The notes under the pieces: generated by a model
Seen by the model: only the letters and a program-made list of their open reading frames with translations
The model's database searches: none
What the model was told of the DNA's origin: nothing
Made by a program: the position numbers and the translations under genes
Part shown: piece by piece, positions 24,146 through 33,424 of the stretch
How the letters are laid out: the number at the start of each line of letters is the position of its first letter
Position numbering within the stretch: position 1 is the stretch's first letter
Source of the DNA: Methanomicrobiales archaeon
Lineage (GTDB): Archaea > Halobacteriota > Methanomicrobia > Methanomicrobiales > Methanospirillaceae
DNA length: 47,145 nucleotides
Direction: 5' to 3'
NCBI GenBank assembly: GCA_025358115.1
Contig: JANYKQ010000048.1
Coordinates: forward strand, 1-47,145

Positions 24146-25495
24146 ATGAAATCTGTCATTCTTGCCGGGGGAGTCGGAACACGACTCTGGCCGCTCTCCC
24201 GTGAACACTATCCCAAGCAGTTCATCCAGCTGAATGGTCGTTCGCTCTTCCAGAGAACCTGTGAGCGGGCAGCCCTGCTTTCAGGATTTGATGGAATTTA
24301 CATTGTAACAAATGAGATCTATCATTATCTGGTGCGGAACCAGATCGAAGAACTCGGTTATTCCCTCCCCGACGATCACCTTCTGGCAGAACCCGCAGGA
24401 AAAAATACTCTCCCGGCCATTGCGTGGGCAATGCAACGGATACGGGCAGACGACCCCTCGGCATCAGCGGTCGTCTTCCCCAGCGATCACCTTCTGGGCG
24501 ATGCTGCCCTCGACCAGATCCGTACTGCAGAACCACTCTCCAGCGAGTATCTCGTGACATTCGGTGTCAGGCCCACATCGCCCCAGACCAGTTATGGATA
24601 CATCAAACCTGGGAAACCCCTCTCGGTTGGGAGTGTTGTCGATGCATTCAAGGAAAAACCCGATGAGAAGACCGCAGAAGAATACGTCAGGAGCGGGTAC
24701 CTCTGGAACAGCGGGATATTCCTGCTCTCAGTGGAATGTTTTTTTGCAGAACTGAAGATGTACAGCCCTTCACTCTTTACGGCCTTTGCCAGCAGTAACA
24801 CTCCCGATTATAAGAGCCTGGAATCCATCTCGATCGATTACGGGCTGCTCGAACATTCGCACCATGTTGCGGTAGTGCCTCTGGATGCAGAATGGAGCGA
24901 TCTTGGTACATTCAAGGCGCTCTATGATGTCGGACAGCGCGATGCGCAGGGCAATGTAGGAGAGGCAGAATACCTCTCGGCAAACAACAATTATGTATAT
25001 GCTTCAGGAAAACACGTCGGGCTCATTGGTGTGCACGATCTGGTGGTTGTCGATACCACCGATGCTCTCCTCATCTGCGATAAGAAACATACAGAACAGG
25101 TAAAAAAACTTGTCAGCCTGTATAACAAGGCAGATGATCCAATAACGCGTTATCACCGGCAGGTGCACCGCCCGTGGGGTTCCTACACGGTACTCGAGGA
25201 TTCCGGAGTATATAAAATCAAACGGGTGACGGTAAGACCCGGCCAGAAACTCTCCCTCCAGCTCCACCATCACCGGAGCGAGCACTGGGTGGTAGTGAGT
25301 GGTACTGCAGAAGTTGAACTCGACGGCGAAACCCGGTTGCTCCGTAAAGGAGAGAGCACCTTTGTCCGCAGCGGAATGAAGCACCGCCTGAGAAATCCCG
25401 GGGTGATCCCGCTTGAGGTGATCGAGGTGCAGCTCGGGGAATATCTTGAAGAGGATGATATCGTCCGGTTCGAGGACGATTATGGACGAAATTAA
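24146..25495 (+). CDS. manC: Mannose-1-phosphate guanylyltransferase / mannose-6-phosphate isomerase
   Basis: A 449-residue bifunctional type II PMI/GMP. It makes GDP-mannose from mannose-1-phosphate and GTP. The N-terminal nucleotidyltransferase has the GGVGTRLWPLSREHYPKQF signature at its start, FPSDH near 110, FKEKP near 170 and NSGIF near 190. The C-terminal cupin is the isomerase (RPWGSYTVLEDSG, LQLHHHRSEHWVVVSGTA, with metal-binding His). The start at 24146 matches the family N-terminus; an upstream in-frame ATG at 24020 would add 42 unrelated residues across the promoter. It supplies GDP-mannose to the gmd pathway at 31-41 kb. Confidence 0.93.
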   Translation: MKSVILAGGVGTRLWPLSREHYPKQFIQLNGRSLFQRTCERAALLSGFDGIYIVTNEIYHYLVRNQIEELGYSLPDDHLLAEPAGKNTLPAIAWAMQRIRADDPSASAVVFPSDHLLGDAALDQIRTAEPLSSEYLVTFGVRPTSPQTSYGYIKPGKPLSVGSVVDAFKEKPDEKTAEEYVRSGYLWNSGIFLLSVECFFAELKMYSPSLFTAFASSNTPDYKSLESISIDYGLLEHSHHVAVVPLDAEWSDLGTFKALYDVGQRDAQGNVGEAEYLSANNNYVYASGKHVGLIGVHDLVVVDTTDALLICDKKHTEQVKKLVSLYNKADDPITRYHRQVHRPWGSYTVLEDSGVYKIKRVTVRPGQKLSLQLHHHRSEHWVVVSGTAEVELDGETRLLRKGESTFVRSGMKHRLRNPGVIPLEVIEVQLGEYLEEDDIVRFEDDYGRN

Positions 25496-25578
25496 ATTTT
25501 GATCTCAGTTGATCAACCTTTTATCAGTTTATATCCAATAACCTATCAGAGATTTCTGGGGATACTATTCCCCAAGAT

Positions 25579-25625
25579 TACGGGTTCTGGCCATACCCTG
25601 ATGGAAATGCGCCCTAAAACCCGTA
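25579..25625. repeat. Intergenic inverted repeat TACGGGTT / AACCCGTA
   Basis: Perfect 8-bp arms (25579-25586 and 25618-25625) separated by 31 nt lie between the convergent manC and YgiQ genes. A related element with 7-bp arms occurs at 43622-43650. The stretch 25496-25700 otherwise holds no ORF. A GTTGATCAAC palindrome followed by TTTT at 25508-25521 may terminate manC. Confidence 0.45.
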
Positions 25626-25700
25626 TTTTGAGTTATAAACCATATAATGCTATACGTAATAGTGGGTTTTTGTGAGAATCCAATAAACGAAAAAACAGGG

Positions 25701-27539
25701 TTATTTTTTCGTTCCCTGATATTTTGTCAGGAATTGACGATTGGCACGATCTTCTGCAGCAATCAGGCATTCGGTTCCGGTACCGATGAGATCCATTCTT
25801 CCTGCAGCCCTGAGTCCTTCGGTTATCAATCCCTTGTTGCGGGGATCGCGGTATTGCATCAGTGCCCGCTGGATCTTCTTCTCCTGTCCTTTGGGTACAT
25901 GCAATGGTTCAAGCGTGAACGGATTGAGCCCGGTATAATACATGCAGGTAGAGACACTCATGGGTGTGGGAGTGAAGTCCTGCACCTGTTCCGTGTAAAG
26001 CCGGTTATCACGGATGTAGAGAGCGAGCTCTATCATATCGGATATCGTGCAGCCGGGATGTCCTGACATGAAATAGGGCACGAGATATTGCCGGCTCTTC
26101 TTTCCTTTCTGGAGCGCCTCAAACTGCTCGTGGAACCGATCAAAAACTGCCCGCCCCGGTTTGTTCATGATGCCGGTCACCTTCTTTGCGATATGTTCCG
26201 GTGCAACCTTGAGATGGCCGGAAACATGATGATCACAGATCATACTGAGATAACCCGAATCATCGGCAAGTGCGAGATCATAGCGGATACCCGATCCGAT
26301 AAACACCCGCTTCACCCCGGGAATTTCCCGGATTTTTTCCAGAAGCACGCATTGTTCCCGGTGGCTTGTCTTTAAGGATTTACACGAGGGATTACAGTGT
26401 TTGTTCCGGCAGGCACCATGCGTTTCCCACTGCTCGCATGAGAGGCCATACATGTTCGCCGTAGGACCTCCGATATCCTGGACAATACCTTTGAACTCCG
26501 GCATATTCGTCATCCGGGTCACTTCGCGGATGATCGATGGGATACTCCGGCTCTGGACTATCCGGCCCTGGTGATGGGTAAGAGCGCAGAATGAGCAGGC
26601 GCCGAAACAGCCCCGGTGGCTGGTTACCGAGAACTGCACGGGTTCCAGTGCAGGAACGGGTTGTTTGTATGACGGGTGTGATCTCCGGCAGAACGGGAGT
26701 TCGTAGATTCTGTCGAGTTCTTCCATCGTTAGCGGGAGAGCCGGGGCGTTCTGGATGACGACCGTCTTTGGGTGAGGTTGCGCAACGGGTTTGCCTCTCA
26801 CCGGATCCTGCTCGTAATAGTGCAGGGCAAAGGCCCGTGCATAGGAAGTTTTGTCCTGTGAGACTTCAGTAAATCCCGGGAGTTCAATAATTCCTTCCGG
26901 GCGTTTATTGCGCCATTCGGCAATCTCCATTGCATACGCGGTTCCCCGGATATCCCGGAGGGACGTAACGGGTTCTCCCGCGGCAAGCCTCCGGGCGATC
27001 CCGGTAACCTGACGCTCGCCCATGCCAAAGACAAGGAGATCGGCCGGGGCATCGGCAAGGAGCGCCTGCCGTACGCGATCCTGCCAGTAATCATAATGAG
27101 CAAATCGCCTGAGACTCGCCTCGATCCCCCCGATGATAATAGGGGAATCCGGAAAAAGACCGTGGATTTTATTGGTATAGACGATCGTGGCACGATCCGG
27201 GCGTCGGGGGATCCCACCAGGAGAATAGACATCATCACTCCTCCGTTTCAGATTGGGAGTGAAGTTGTTCACCATCGAATCCACATTGCCCGATGAGATG
27301 CCGAAGAACAGGCGGGGTTTTCCCAGCGCAGTAAAATCGGTATCAGTCTTCCAGTCCGGCTGGGCAATGACTCCTACCGAATATCCGGCACTCCAGAGGA
27401 CCCTTCCGAGGAGAGCTGTCCCGAACGATGGGTGATCCACATATGCATCACCGGTGATAAGGATGATATCGAACTGCCGAATTCCCTGTTTTTCTCCCTC
27501 TTTAAGGGACATAGGAAGGAACACTGGCTGACAGGTCAT
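25701..27539 (-). CDS. YgiQ-family radical SAM protein (UPF0313)
   Basis: A 612-residue radical SAM enzyme of the YgiQ family. The SAM [4Fe-4S] motif CFGACSFC fits C-x3-C-x2-C (near residue 315). The N-terminus carries the family hallmark FLPM..REFDIILITGDAYVDHPSFG pattern, and GGIEASLRR follows near 150. A second Cys-rich patch (CRNKHCNPSCKSLK) lies around 380-395. The substrate of the family is unknown. The long start at 27539 is kept because the FLP motif before the next Met is family-typical. The 43-bp gap to the upstream PPC gene suggests co-transcription. Confidence 0.9.
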   Translation of the reverse strand: MTCQPVFLPMSLKEGEKQGIRQFDIILITGDAYVDHPSFGTALLGRVLWSAGYSVGVIAQPDWKTDTDFTALGKPRLFFGISSGNVDSMVNNFTPNLKRRSDDVYSPGGIPRRPDRATIVYTNKIHGLFPDSPIIIGGIEASLRRFAHYDYWQDRVRQALLADAPADLLVFGMGERQVTGIARRLAAGEPVTSLRDIRGTAYAMEIAEWRNKRPEGIIELPGFTEVSQDKTSYARAFALHYYEQDPVRGKPVAQPHPKTVVIQNAPALPLTMEELDRIYELPFCRRSHPSYKQPVPALEPVQFSVTSHRGCFGACSFCALTHHQGRIVQSRSIPSIIREVTRMTNMPEFKGIVQDIGGPTANMYGLSCEQWETHGACRNKHCNPSCKSLKTSHREQCVLLEKIREIPGVKRVFIGSGIRYDLALADDSGYLSMICDHHVSGHLKVAPEHIAKKVTGIMNKPGRAVFDRFHEQFEALQKGKKSRQYLVPYFMSGHPGCTISDMIELALYIRDNRLYTEQVQDFTPTPMSVSTCMYYTGLNPFTLEPLHVPKGQEKKIQRALMQYRDPRNKGLITEGLRAAGRMDLIGTGTECLIAAEDRANRQFLTKYQGTKK

Positions 27540-27582
27540 GGCAAAAGGGACTGGAAAGGGGATTTCATGATGGTGATGGTTG

Positions 27583-28176
27583 TTATGATTTCGATGGCGG
27601 GCGCCGGGTCAGGTCCCGGATAATCTCATCAAGACCTCCCGGAAGATCAGCGGGATCAGCCTTTTTCTGAACAGGGTGGGCTTCCTCTTTTTTCTCAACG
27701 GGTTTCTCAAAATCCGTGAGTTTGACAGCATCCCCACGATCTCCGAGGATGGGAAGATGGAGCTGGGTCTTCTGATCGAATTCCCTTCGGGCTTTAAGGC
27801 CGGTAAACTCCATGATAACCGCTTCGATGATAAGATAGGTTGTAGCCTTTTCCCTGAGACAACCGGTGAGTGCGTGTCCTGAACGACCGACTGAAGCATG
27901 GTAATGGATATGGGGGCCACCTTCGCCCGGGTAGATGGTACCAACACCAAATACCTCCCAGCCGCCATCAAACATCACAAAGTGCGGAACCGGAGGGATC
28001 ACCGGCTCTTCCGGACCAGTTACCATTCTCCCGTTCATTAAAGCACCAAGGAAGGTGATCGAGCCAGACTGAATACCTTTGTCGAGGACAAACTGGCGCA
28101 GCGAGATGAGCATATCTTCGCCATCATCGATCCTCACGACAAAGATCCTGCCGATCTCACCTTCCGTATATTGCAT
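27583..28176 (-). CDS. PPC/DUF296-domain protein
   Basis: A 197-residue protein whose first ~135 residues form a PPC (DUF296) domain, an alpha/beta trimer found in plant AT-hook proteins and in prokaryotes. The hallmark is GGPHIHYHASVGRSGHALTGC, with three His likely to bind a metal (residues ~90-105). The C-terminal ~50 residues are charged and Lys/Glu-rich, ending in RRPPSKS. I chose the ATG at 28176, 15 nt after AAGGA; the TTG at 28203 is the alternative. The TATA box is at 28217-28227. It lies upstream of the YgiQ gene. Function in archaea is unknown. Confidence 0.85.
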   Translation of the reverse strand: MQYTEGEIGRIFVVRIDDGEDMLISLRQFVLDKGIQSGSITFLGALMNGRMVTGPEEPVIPPVPHFVMFDGGWEVFGVGTIYPGEGGPHIHYHASVGRSGHALTGCLREKATTYLIIEAVIMEFTGLKARREFDQKTQLHLPILGDRGDAVKLTDFEKPVEKKEEAHPVQKKADPADLPGGLDEIIRDLTRRPPSKS

Positions 28177-28216
28177 GATATCAGATTCCTTTTTGGTATT
28201 CAAATGGTTTGTGCGG

Positions 28217-28227
28217 GTTTATATCTT
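28217..28227 (-). promoter_or_regulatory. TATA box of the PPC-YgiQ unit
   Basis: AGATATAAACC on the minus strand lies about 46 nt before the ATG at 28176. The core GATATAAACC is identical to the box before the SelB-like gene at 31817-31826. Confidence 0.5.
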
Positions 28228-28298
28228 ATACGACCGTCATCGGATTTTGATAATCTGCCCGGTAACGTCCGAACGGCTCATTAAAGAGAGATGTATCG

Positions 28299-30125
28299 TT
28301 ATCTTCCTCCGGCTCCACCACCGCCAAAACCCCCGCCACCCCCAAATCCACCACCGCCAAAGCCGCCTCCACCGGAACTGCCATGACTCGGGGGAGTGAA
28401 GTGCATGAGAGGGACAAATGCAGCGTTCATACCCATGACACCAATGGGAACTCCGGTTTCGGGGATATTTATCCGGAGAGTCTTCATGGCACGCTCTACT
28501 TTGTCACCGACACCGAGCGCTGTACCATAGACCAGCCACTCTCCCCACATCGAGATATCGGCCGGGGCATACTTCTGGATCATAGCCATGTCCGAAAGGA
28601 AGTGGGTGAATGCATCCCACTCGAGTTTCTCTTTATACCGGTCATCTTTCCAGTGCCCGAACAATGTTGACGGTGCAGCATAAGCAATCGCTGTCTGAAT
28701 AACCACAATTACCCACAATGCGACTGCAGGGTACAGGATATACGACTGCATGGGCATTACAAGTGCAAGAATGAGGGTGACCGCAAACAGGACAACAGCA
28801 ACAAGTCCAAAGGGTACGATATGTTCTCTCCCGTCAACGATATACTGATTTGAGAGTGATGTGTCCACCCTGCTGGTAACATCGGTAAGTGATCGTTGGT
28901 ACTGCAGTGCTTTCTCTTCAGCACTGCTGATCGTTCTGGCACGTTTCGCGAGCGCTGCAATCGATTCAGTGTCCAGCACTCCATTCTCAGAAACAAGCGC
29001 GACAAAACCAAGCACACGGAGTTCATACGGATCATTCGTCGCCATTGAGATCACCCGGATCTCAATACCTTTTCCTTCACCTTTCTCAGTAATGGAGATG
29101 ATCTTTCTCCGGTGAAGATCAAGGAGCGTGGCGTAATACCCGTCTTCATCAAAATCCAGCGCATCACCTTTAAAGAGCAGATTCACCTGCCAGGGTTTGA
29201 GCGCCTTTGATGGCAGGGTGCTCAGGTACGCAGGAACCGTGAATTCTTTCTCCCTGCCGTACCGGTTGTAGATCACAATAAAAAGAAGCGGTACCAGAAT
29301 GACGGCAACCTTTGCAATAAGGCTCAGCAGGAGCGACAGGAAATAAGGAGCATTATACCAGAAACTCGCAGAAGCTGCTTTGCTCTGGATATCTTTAGTT
29401 TCTGTCCTGAACCCCTTTATCTGCGAAAAACCCTGTGGATTTCCCACCATCTCAACGGCGATGATCTCATCGGCTGCCGCACTGCCGGTGATGATGTACC
29501 GGTCTCCGGATTTTTGTGTTGTCAGCGTCAGAGGGTATGCATATACCTGTTCGATATTTTTTGCAGGCACAATGATCCTGATCGACCGGTATGGGATGTG
29601 GCTATCCCCCGCTAGTTTGAGGTTCAGGTGCGTTGAAACCGCGTCATATTCGATGGGCGGATGCATGATATAGGTATCATCAACAGAGTATTTTCCATCA
29701 GAGTAGTAATCAGGATTGAAAATACCCACTTCATTGGATAACGCAAGATTTTCAATAATTGACTTCGATCCACCGGCCCCGGCACTACCGGTGAGCTGGA
29801 CGACCCCTGAGTCACCCTTTGCGTACCCGATTGTATCCCCGGGGGGAACCATAGAAATGAACTGGACCGAGGGTTGGGTTGGGTTGCTGTCAAATACAAG
29901 CGGGGCTTCCCATATGCGATAAAGCATACGGTACTGGCCGGAGGATGAGACATCGTATGTATAATGTTCCTGGAAGCCCCCGTCTTCTGCAAGGGTCGCC
30001 TCATACGAATCGACCGTGAGACTCCCGGAAAAAAGGGGAGGCAGCACGGTGACTGCAAGCAGCCCGATAATCCCGAGGATCAGTGCCCCGGTGATGAGTA
30101 GGATCAGCTGTTTTTTTTCACTCAC
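28299..30125 (-). CDS. DUF2207 membrane protein with Gly-rich C-terminus
   Basis: A 608-residue protein of the DUF2207 (YciQ-like) family. An N-terminal helix (~7-30) is followed by a ~230-residue extracytoplasmic beta-rich DUF2207 domain. A helix near 262-285 leads to a cytoplasmic region, a helix pair follows at ~435-480, and the protein ends in a low-complexity Gly/Phe tail (about 25 residues of GGGGF type). It lies 18 bp after the lemA gene, a widespread pairing. Function is not established; the pair is usually linked to cell-envelope stress or surface remodelling. Confidence 0.85.
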   Translation of the reverse strand: MSEKKQLILLITGALILGIIGLLAVTVLPPLFSGSLTVDSYEATLAEDGGFQEHYTYDVSSSGQYRMLYRIWEAPLVFDSNPTQPSVQFISMVPPGDTIGYAKGDSGVVQLTGSAGAGGSKSIIENLALSNEVGIFNPDYYSDGKYSVDDTYIMHPPIEYDAVSTHLNLKLAGDSHIPYRSIRIIVPAKNIEQVYAYPLTLTTQKSGDRYIITGSAAADEIIAVEMVGNPQGFSQIKGFRTETKDIQSKAASASFWYNAPYFLSLLLSLIAKVAVILVPLLFIVIYNRYGREKEFTVPAYLSTLPSKALKPWQVNLLFKGDALDFDEDGYYATLLDLHRRKIISITEKGEGKGIEIRVISMATNDPYELRVLGFVALVSENGVLDTESIAALAKRARTISSAEEKALQYQRSLTDVTSRVDTSLSNQYIVDGREHIVPFGLVAVVLFAVTLILALVMPMQSYILYPAVALWVIVVIQTAIAYAAPSTLFGHWKDDRYKEKLEWDAFTHFLSDMAMIQKYAPADISMWGEWLVYGTALGVGDKVERAMKTLRINIPETGVPIGVMGMNAAFVPLMHFTPPSHGSSGGGGFGGGGFGGGGGFGGGGAGGR

Positions 30126-30143
30126 GAAAATTTCCCTTCTGCC

Positions 30144-30713
30144 TCAGAACTCAATTTTCGGGGGGGTTTTTATTGCTTCTTCGAATTGCAGGTACTCGAG
30201 TTTGATGAGCCCCATCAGCTTGGCTACGAAGTTTGAGGGGATGGTATCTACCATGGTATTGAATTCCTGCGAGATGTTGTTGAACGTATACCGCTGCCGT
30301 GCGATCTCATCCTCAAGTCCTTTGATCGAATCCATCATGCTCATAACTGTGCCGGAGGTCTTGAGATCGGGGTAGTTTTCTGCTACAGCAAGAAGCCTGC
30401 CGAATATGGAACGGGATTCTGCCTCGACTTTGTTCAGGTCACCTGGTCCCGCTGTGGCAACGCTTGCCCGCATTGCAGTAACCTTTTCGAGAGTCTCTTT
30501 CTCGAATTTGGCATAGCTCTTTACAGAGCCGAGCAGCTGTTCAATCATGTCAAGCCGCTTCTTCATGGCAACCCGGATCTGGCCAAGAGTTGCTTCCGAG
30601 GAATTTCTCAGGCTGACAAAGCGGTTGTAAATGCTGATCACCCAGAGAACCAGTACAATAATTACAAGGGCAATAACGCCCAGTACAATCCATCCAATGA
30701 TATCCTCAAACAT
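30144..30713 (-). CDS. lemA: LemA family protein
   Basis: A 189-residue protein with one N-terminal transmembrane helix (~8-28), then a long helical coiled-coil-like domain with the family motif IYNRFVSLRNSSEATLGQI near 30-50. The end carries LMGLIKLEYLQFEE. It probably exposes its helical bundle in the cytoplasm or outside, depending on orientation. It is the first gene of the lemA-DUF2207 pair. The biochemical role of LemA is unknown. Confidence 0.9.
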   Translation of the reverse strand: MFEDIIGWIVLGVIALVIIVLVLWVISIYNRFVSLRNSSEATLGQIRVAMKKRLDMIEQLLGSVKSYAKFEKETLEKVTAMRASVATAGPGDLNKVEAESRSIFGRLLAVAENYPDLKTSGTVMSMMDSIKGLEDEIARQRYTFNNISQEFNTMVDTIPSNFVAKLMGLIKLEYLQFEEAIKTPPKIEF

Positions 30714-30779
30714 TGTTACTCAGAATAATGATGATCGTTCCTGAAGATAAGATCATGGGAGGAAGGGGAAAATGATCAT

Positions 30780-30787
30780 AAAAAAAA
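30780..30787 (-). terminator. Oligo-T terminator after the SelB-like gene
   Basis: Eight consecutive A on the plus strand give a T8 run on the minus strand, 24 nt after the SelB-like stop. It separates that gene from lemA. Confidence 0.45.
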
Positions 30788-30810
30788 GAGGGAAATCGAT
30801 ATTATTTACA

Positions 30811-31782
30811 TTATTCGATTATAAGTGAGCCAACCACGCGGAGTTTGCCTCCTTCAAGGTAATGCAGTACGACACGTGCACCGGGCGGATACACCAGTGC
30901 TTTTTCCAGGGTTAAGGTGATGGCCGGTGTTCTCCAGTCACCCTCAACAGAAATTTTTTCCAGACGGGTGGGGAGAAACTGCATCCAGTGACCGGCGTAT
31001 AACACCATACCTTCCTTGAGCGGGGCGGGCCAGTATTTAACCAGTTGAGCTTTTCCGGAAATAGTGGTGGCGAATTTTATTGCGGGATCATTGGTCAGGA
31101 CAAAACCCCGGTCAAGATCTTCGGATTCGATATTTTTCAGGGCAAGTCCAACCCGTTCACCGGTAATCGCACTGTCGGAATCATCGTCATGTTTCTGGAT
31201 AGAACGAATCTGGGTTGTCTTTTCCGTGGGGAGGGCTTTTAATGTATCGTGTTTTCTGATAATTCCCTGGGCCACAAAGCCGAGCACAACTACCCCTACC
31301 CCTTTCACATTGAAATGGGAATCAACCGGTACAACACCCTTTCCTGAGGTTTCGTGTGTTTTCTGGTGAGCAGACTGTTTTACCGATATCTCGAGCATCC
31401 TCTCTCGCAGCCCTACAATATCTTCCTCAATAACTTCATAGTGCTCGAGGACGGTTCCCTTGATGAGTGGTGCGATCTGATCCGGGGTGATATAATTTTT
31501 CAGAATGAGGTATCCCCTGGATTTACCGGCAGACTCAAGCATCAGGACACATTCCCCGAAGGAAGCGCTGATCTCATCAACAACAAGTACTATCCGGTCT
31601 GATATGGATACCGTGTAAAACAGCGAGGATAACTTCTCCGGGTATCGTGTTGGTTCAATGAAGGTAACGGTGGCATCACCTTTTTTCAGATTATAAAAGG
31701 TGATATCGCTTACGGTGCCCTTTTTTCCCAGATCTTTGGCATAATCGGGAGGGGCGAGGATTGCGACTGTGAGGTTGGACAT
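30811..31782 (-). CDS. SelB/EF-Tu-like factor lacking GTP-binding motifs
   Basis: A 323-residue protein with the domain order of a translational GTPase but a degenerate G domain. Residues 1-150 show no G-x4-GKS P-loop, no DxxG and no NKxD. Residues ~160-240 look like EF-Tu/SelB domain II (GVGVVVLGFVAQGIIRKHDT, ITGERVGLALKNIESEDLDRG). Residues ~240-320 resemble domain III. This matches the archaeal SelB-like family (aSelBL), known in archaea without selenocysteine and of unknown function. I chose the ATG at 31782; the TTG at 31806 would add eight residues. TATA box at 31817-31826. It likely binds RNA or ribosomes without GTP hydrolysis, which is inference. Confidence 0.78.
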   Translation of the reverse strand: MSNLTVAILAPPDYAKDLGKKGTVSDITFYNLKKGDATVTFIEPTRYPEKLSSLFYTVSISDRIVLVVDEISASFGECVLMLESAGKSRGYLILKNYITPDQIAPLIKGTVLEHYEVIEEDIVGLRERMLEISVKQSAHQKTHETSGKGVVPVDSHFNVKGVGVVVLGFVAQGIIRKHDTLKALPTEKTTQIRSIQKHDDDSDSAITGERVGLALKNIESEDLDRGFVLTNDPAIKFATTISGKAQLVKYWPAPLKEGMVLYAGHWMQFLPTRLEKISVEGDWRTPAITLTLEKALVYPPGARVVLHYLEGGKLRVVGSLIIE

Positions 31783-31816
31783 AGTAGAATATGATTTGGT
31801 GTGCAAGGGTTATGAG

Positions 31817-31826
31817 GGTTTATATC
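31817..31826 (-). promoter_or_regulatory. TATA box of the SelB-like gene
   Basis: GATATAAACC on the minus strand lies about 40 nt upstream of the ATG at 31782. About 25 nt further upstream (31852-31869) is AATATACGGGCAATTATT, closely matching a sequence at 43618-43635. Confidence 0.5.
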
Positions 31827-31980
31827 ATAAATTTTTGTACGAATTTATTAGAATATACGGGCAATTATTAAAAAAGGGGTGGGGATAGATGGGAAGATTT
31901 ATAGATTTGCCTTTTTTTAATTACGTTTTTTTTATTCGGGCAGGTATCAATTTACAACCGGATTCTCAGGCAAACCAGAC

Positions 31981-33297
31981 TCATTTCTGCCAGGTACGGA
32001 TCTTTGAATAAAGATTCTTTGGATTGACAACAACCCAAACACAAACGAACAATGCGAGATATTCCAAAGTGAACATCAATAGCGTAAGCATCCATCCTGA
32101 TGATAACGCAGGTTCAGTATATTGAAGCGCGGTATAGAATGCCCCGAACATCAGAGGAAACTCGATATAGGCCAATACCTGAACAATATACAATAGTACT
32201 ATTTTTTTGATGTCATCCGCAGCGAGGATACAGATTAGCGGAGTAAACCAAACGATATACTGGGGGCTGCGGACTTTGGCACAGACAACGACGAGGATTG
32301 TCGCACAAAGGATCAGCTTTATTAACAATTTCGGGTCGATTTCAGGGATGACATACGCTGTATAAAGAAGTACGAGGATCCCAATTCCCATCACGATATA
32401 CATGATGGCCGATACTGTATCGAGGGATATCCCAATCTTAAAAACATCATGTATCCAAGAATAGATCGTGAACGTAAGGGTATTGGAATAATAACCAAGT
32501 TCCGACCGTATGGGAACATATATACGAAATGTATCCTGACTTATAAGGAACAAGGGCAGGAACAGTACTGCAAAGATCGGAATAATGACTTTTGCCGCGG
32601 AGATGATCTCCTGTTTCAGGGAAGTTCTTTTTGCATTGTACAGGATAAAGAAGGGAAGTGTCAGTACAGGAAATACCTTGGTGAAAAACCCCAGCATCGA
32701 AGTCGAGTATCCTTTTACTTCCTGCCGGTATACAGTAAAAAGGATCGCGAGCATTAAAAGGCTTGTAGGAAAGGCATCGTACTTTGTAATGACGAAATAG
32801 ACCGCGGCGAATGCAGTGGTGTAGAAAATACCGGCAAAAAACGCAGTCCGTTCGTTCCAGAGCCGGAGTGCGATAAGGTAGACGCAGAGGACAGTGATTA
32901 TGTCGCAGATCACCATGAGGATCTGGAACGTATACACAAATGCCATCGCATTCTGGAACATGAATGCCGGGACGAGGGCGATTGCCAGCGGTATGAATAT
33001 CAAGATGGGATACTGGAACTCGGGTGAAAATGGGGACTGACCCTGAAGGAGCATCTCGGAATGTTCGAGATAGACGCCGATATCAAAATAGTCAATGAAA
33101 GACCTGAACACAACCACGGTGACAAACACGACCGCAAGTTTTACCAGGATCGACGCAAGAACCAAGATCGCCATATGGCGTTTTGCATCTTTTTCATCAA
33201 TATCATCGAACTGTTTGTTAAGAAAGGTAAAGGGAACCATACCCTTTTTCCCCTTTTTTTTGGGTAATACATTTTCATACAGGTTTTTCTTTTCCAT
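31981..33297 (-). CDS. Polytopic GT-C glycosyltransferase (GT87/DUF2029-like)
   Basis: A 438-residue membrane protein with ~10 hydrophobic segments after a basic, cytoplasmic N-terminus (Lys-rich, ~25 residues). The first loop has FRSFIDYFDIGVYLEHSEML, fitting the catalytic-Asp loop of GT-C enzymes that use polyprenyl-phosphate sugars. TKYDAFPTSLLML and KVRSPQYIVWF match the mannosyltransferase GT87/DUF2029 type. I chose the ATG at 33297 after AGAGGA; an upstream start would add 18 residues. It ends the minus-strand glycan cluster. Donor and acceptor are unknown. Confidence 0.72.
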   Translation of the reverse strand: MEKKNLYENVLPKKKGKKGMVPFTFLNKQFDDIDEKDAKRHMAILVLASILVKLAVVFVTVVVFRSFIDYFDIGVYLEHSEMLLQGQSPFSPEFQYPILIFIPLAIALVPAFMFQNAMAFVYTFQILMVICDIITVLCVYLIALRLWNERTAFFAGIFYTTAFAAVYFVITKYDAFPTSLLMLAILFTVYRQEVKGYSTSMLGFFTKVFPVLTLPFFILYNAKRTSLKQEIISAAKVIIPIFAVLFLPLFLISQDTFRIYVPIRSELGYYSNTLTFTIYSWIHDVFKIGISLDTVSAIMYIVMGIGILVLLYTAYVIPEIDPKLLIKLILCATILVVVCAKVRSPQYIVWFTPLICILAADDIKKIVLLYIVQVLAYIEFPLMFGAFYTALQYTEPALSSGWMLTLLMFTLEYLALFVCVWVVVNPKNLYSKIRTWQK

Positions 33298-33424
33298 GCT
33301 TGATCCCAGTTCCTCTTTGATAATTATTGCATGTTTGCATTTATTCCACAAATACTCATGGAAAACTTATCCGGGAAATCCGCTCGAGAACGATAAGAGT
33401 TTCCCCAGGATGTCGTGATCAGAA

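Noticed and set aside
30811-31782. Selenocysteine system suggested by the SelB-like gene
   Set aside because: The protein lacks GTP-binding motifs, and no SelA/SelD/PSTK gene or tRNA-Sec is visible in the window.
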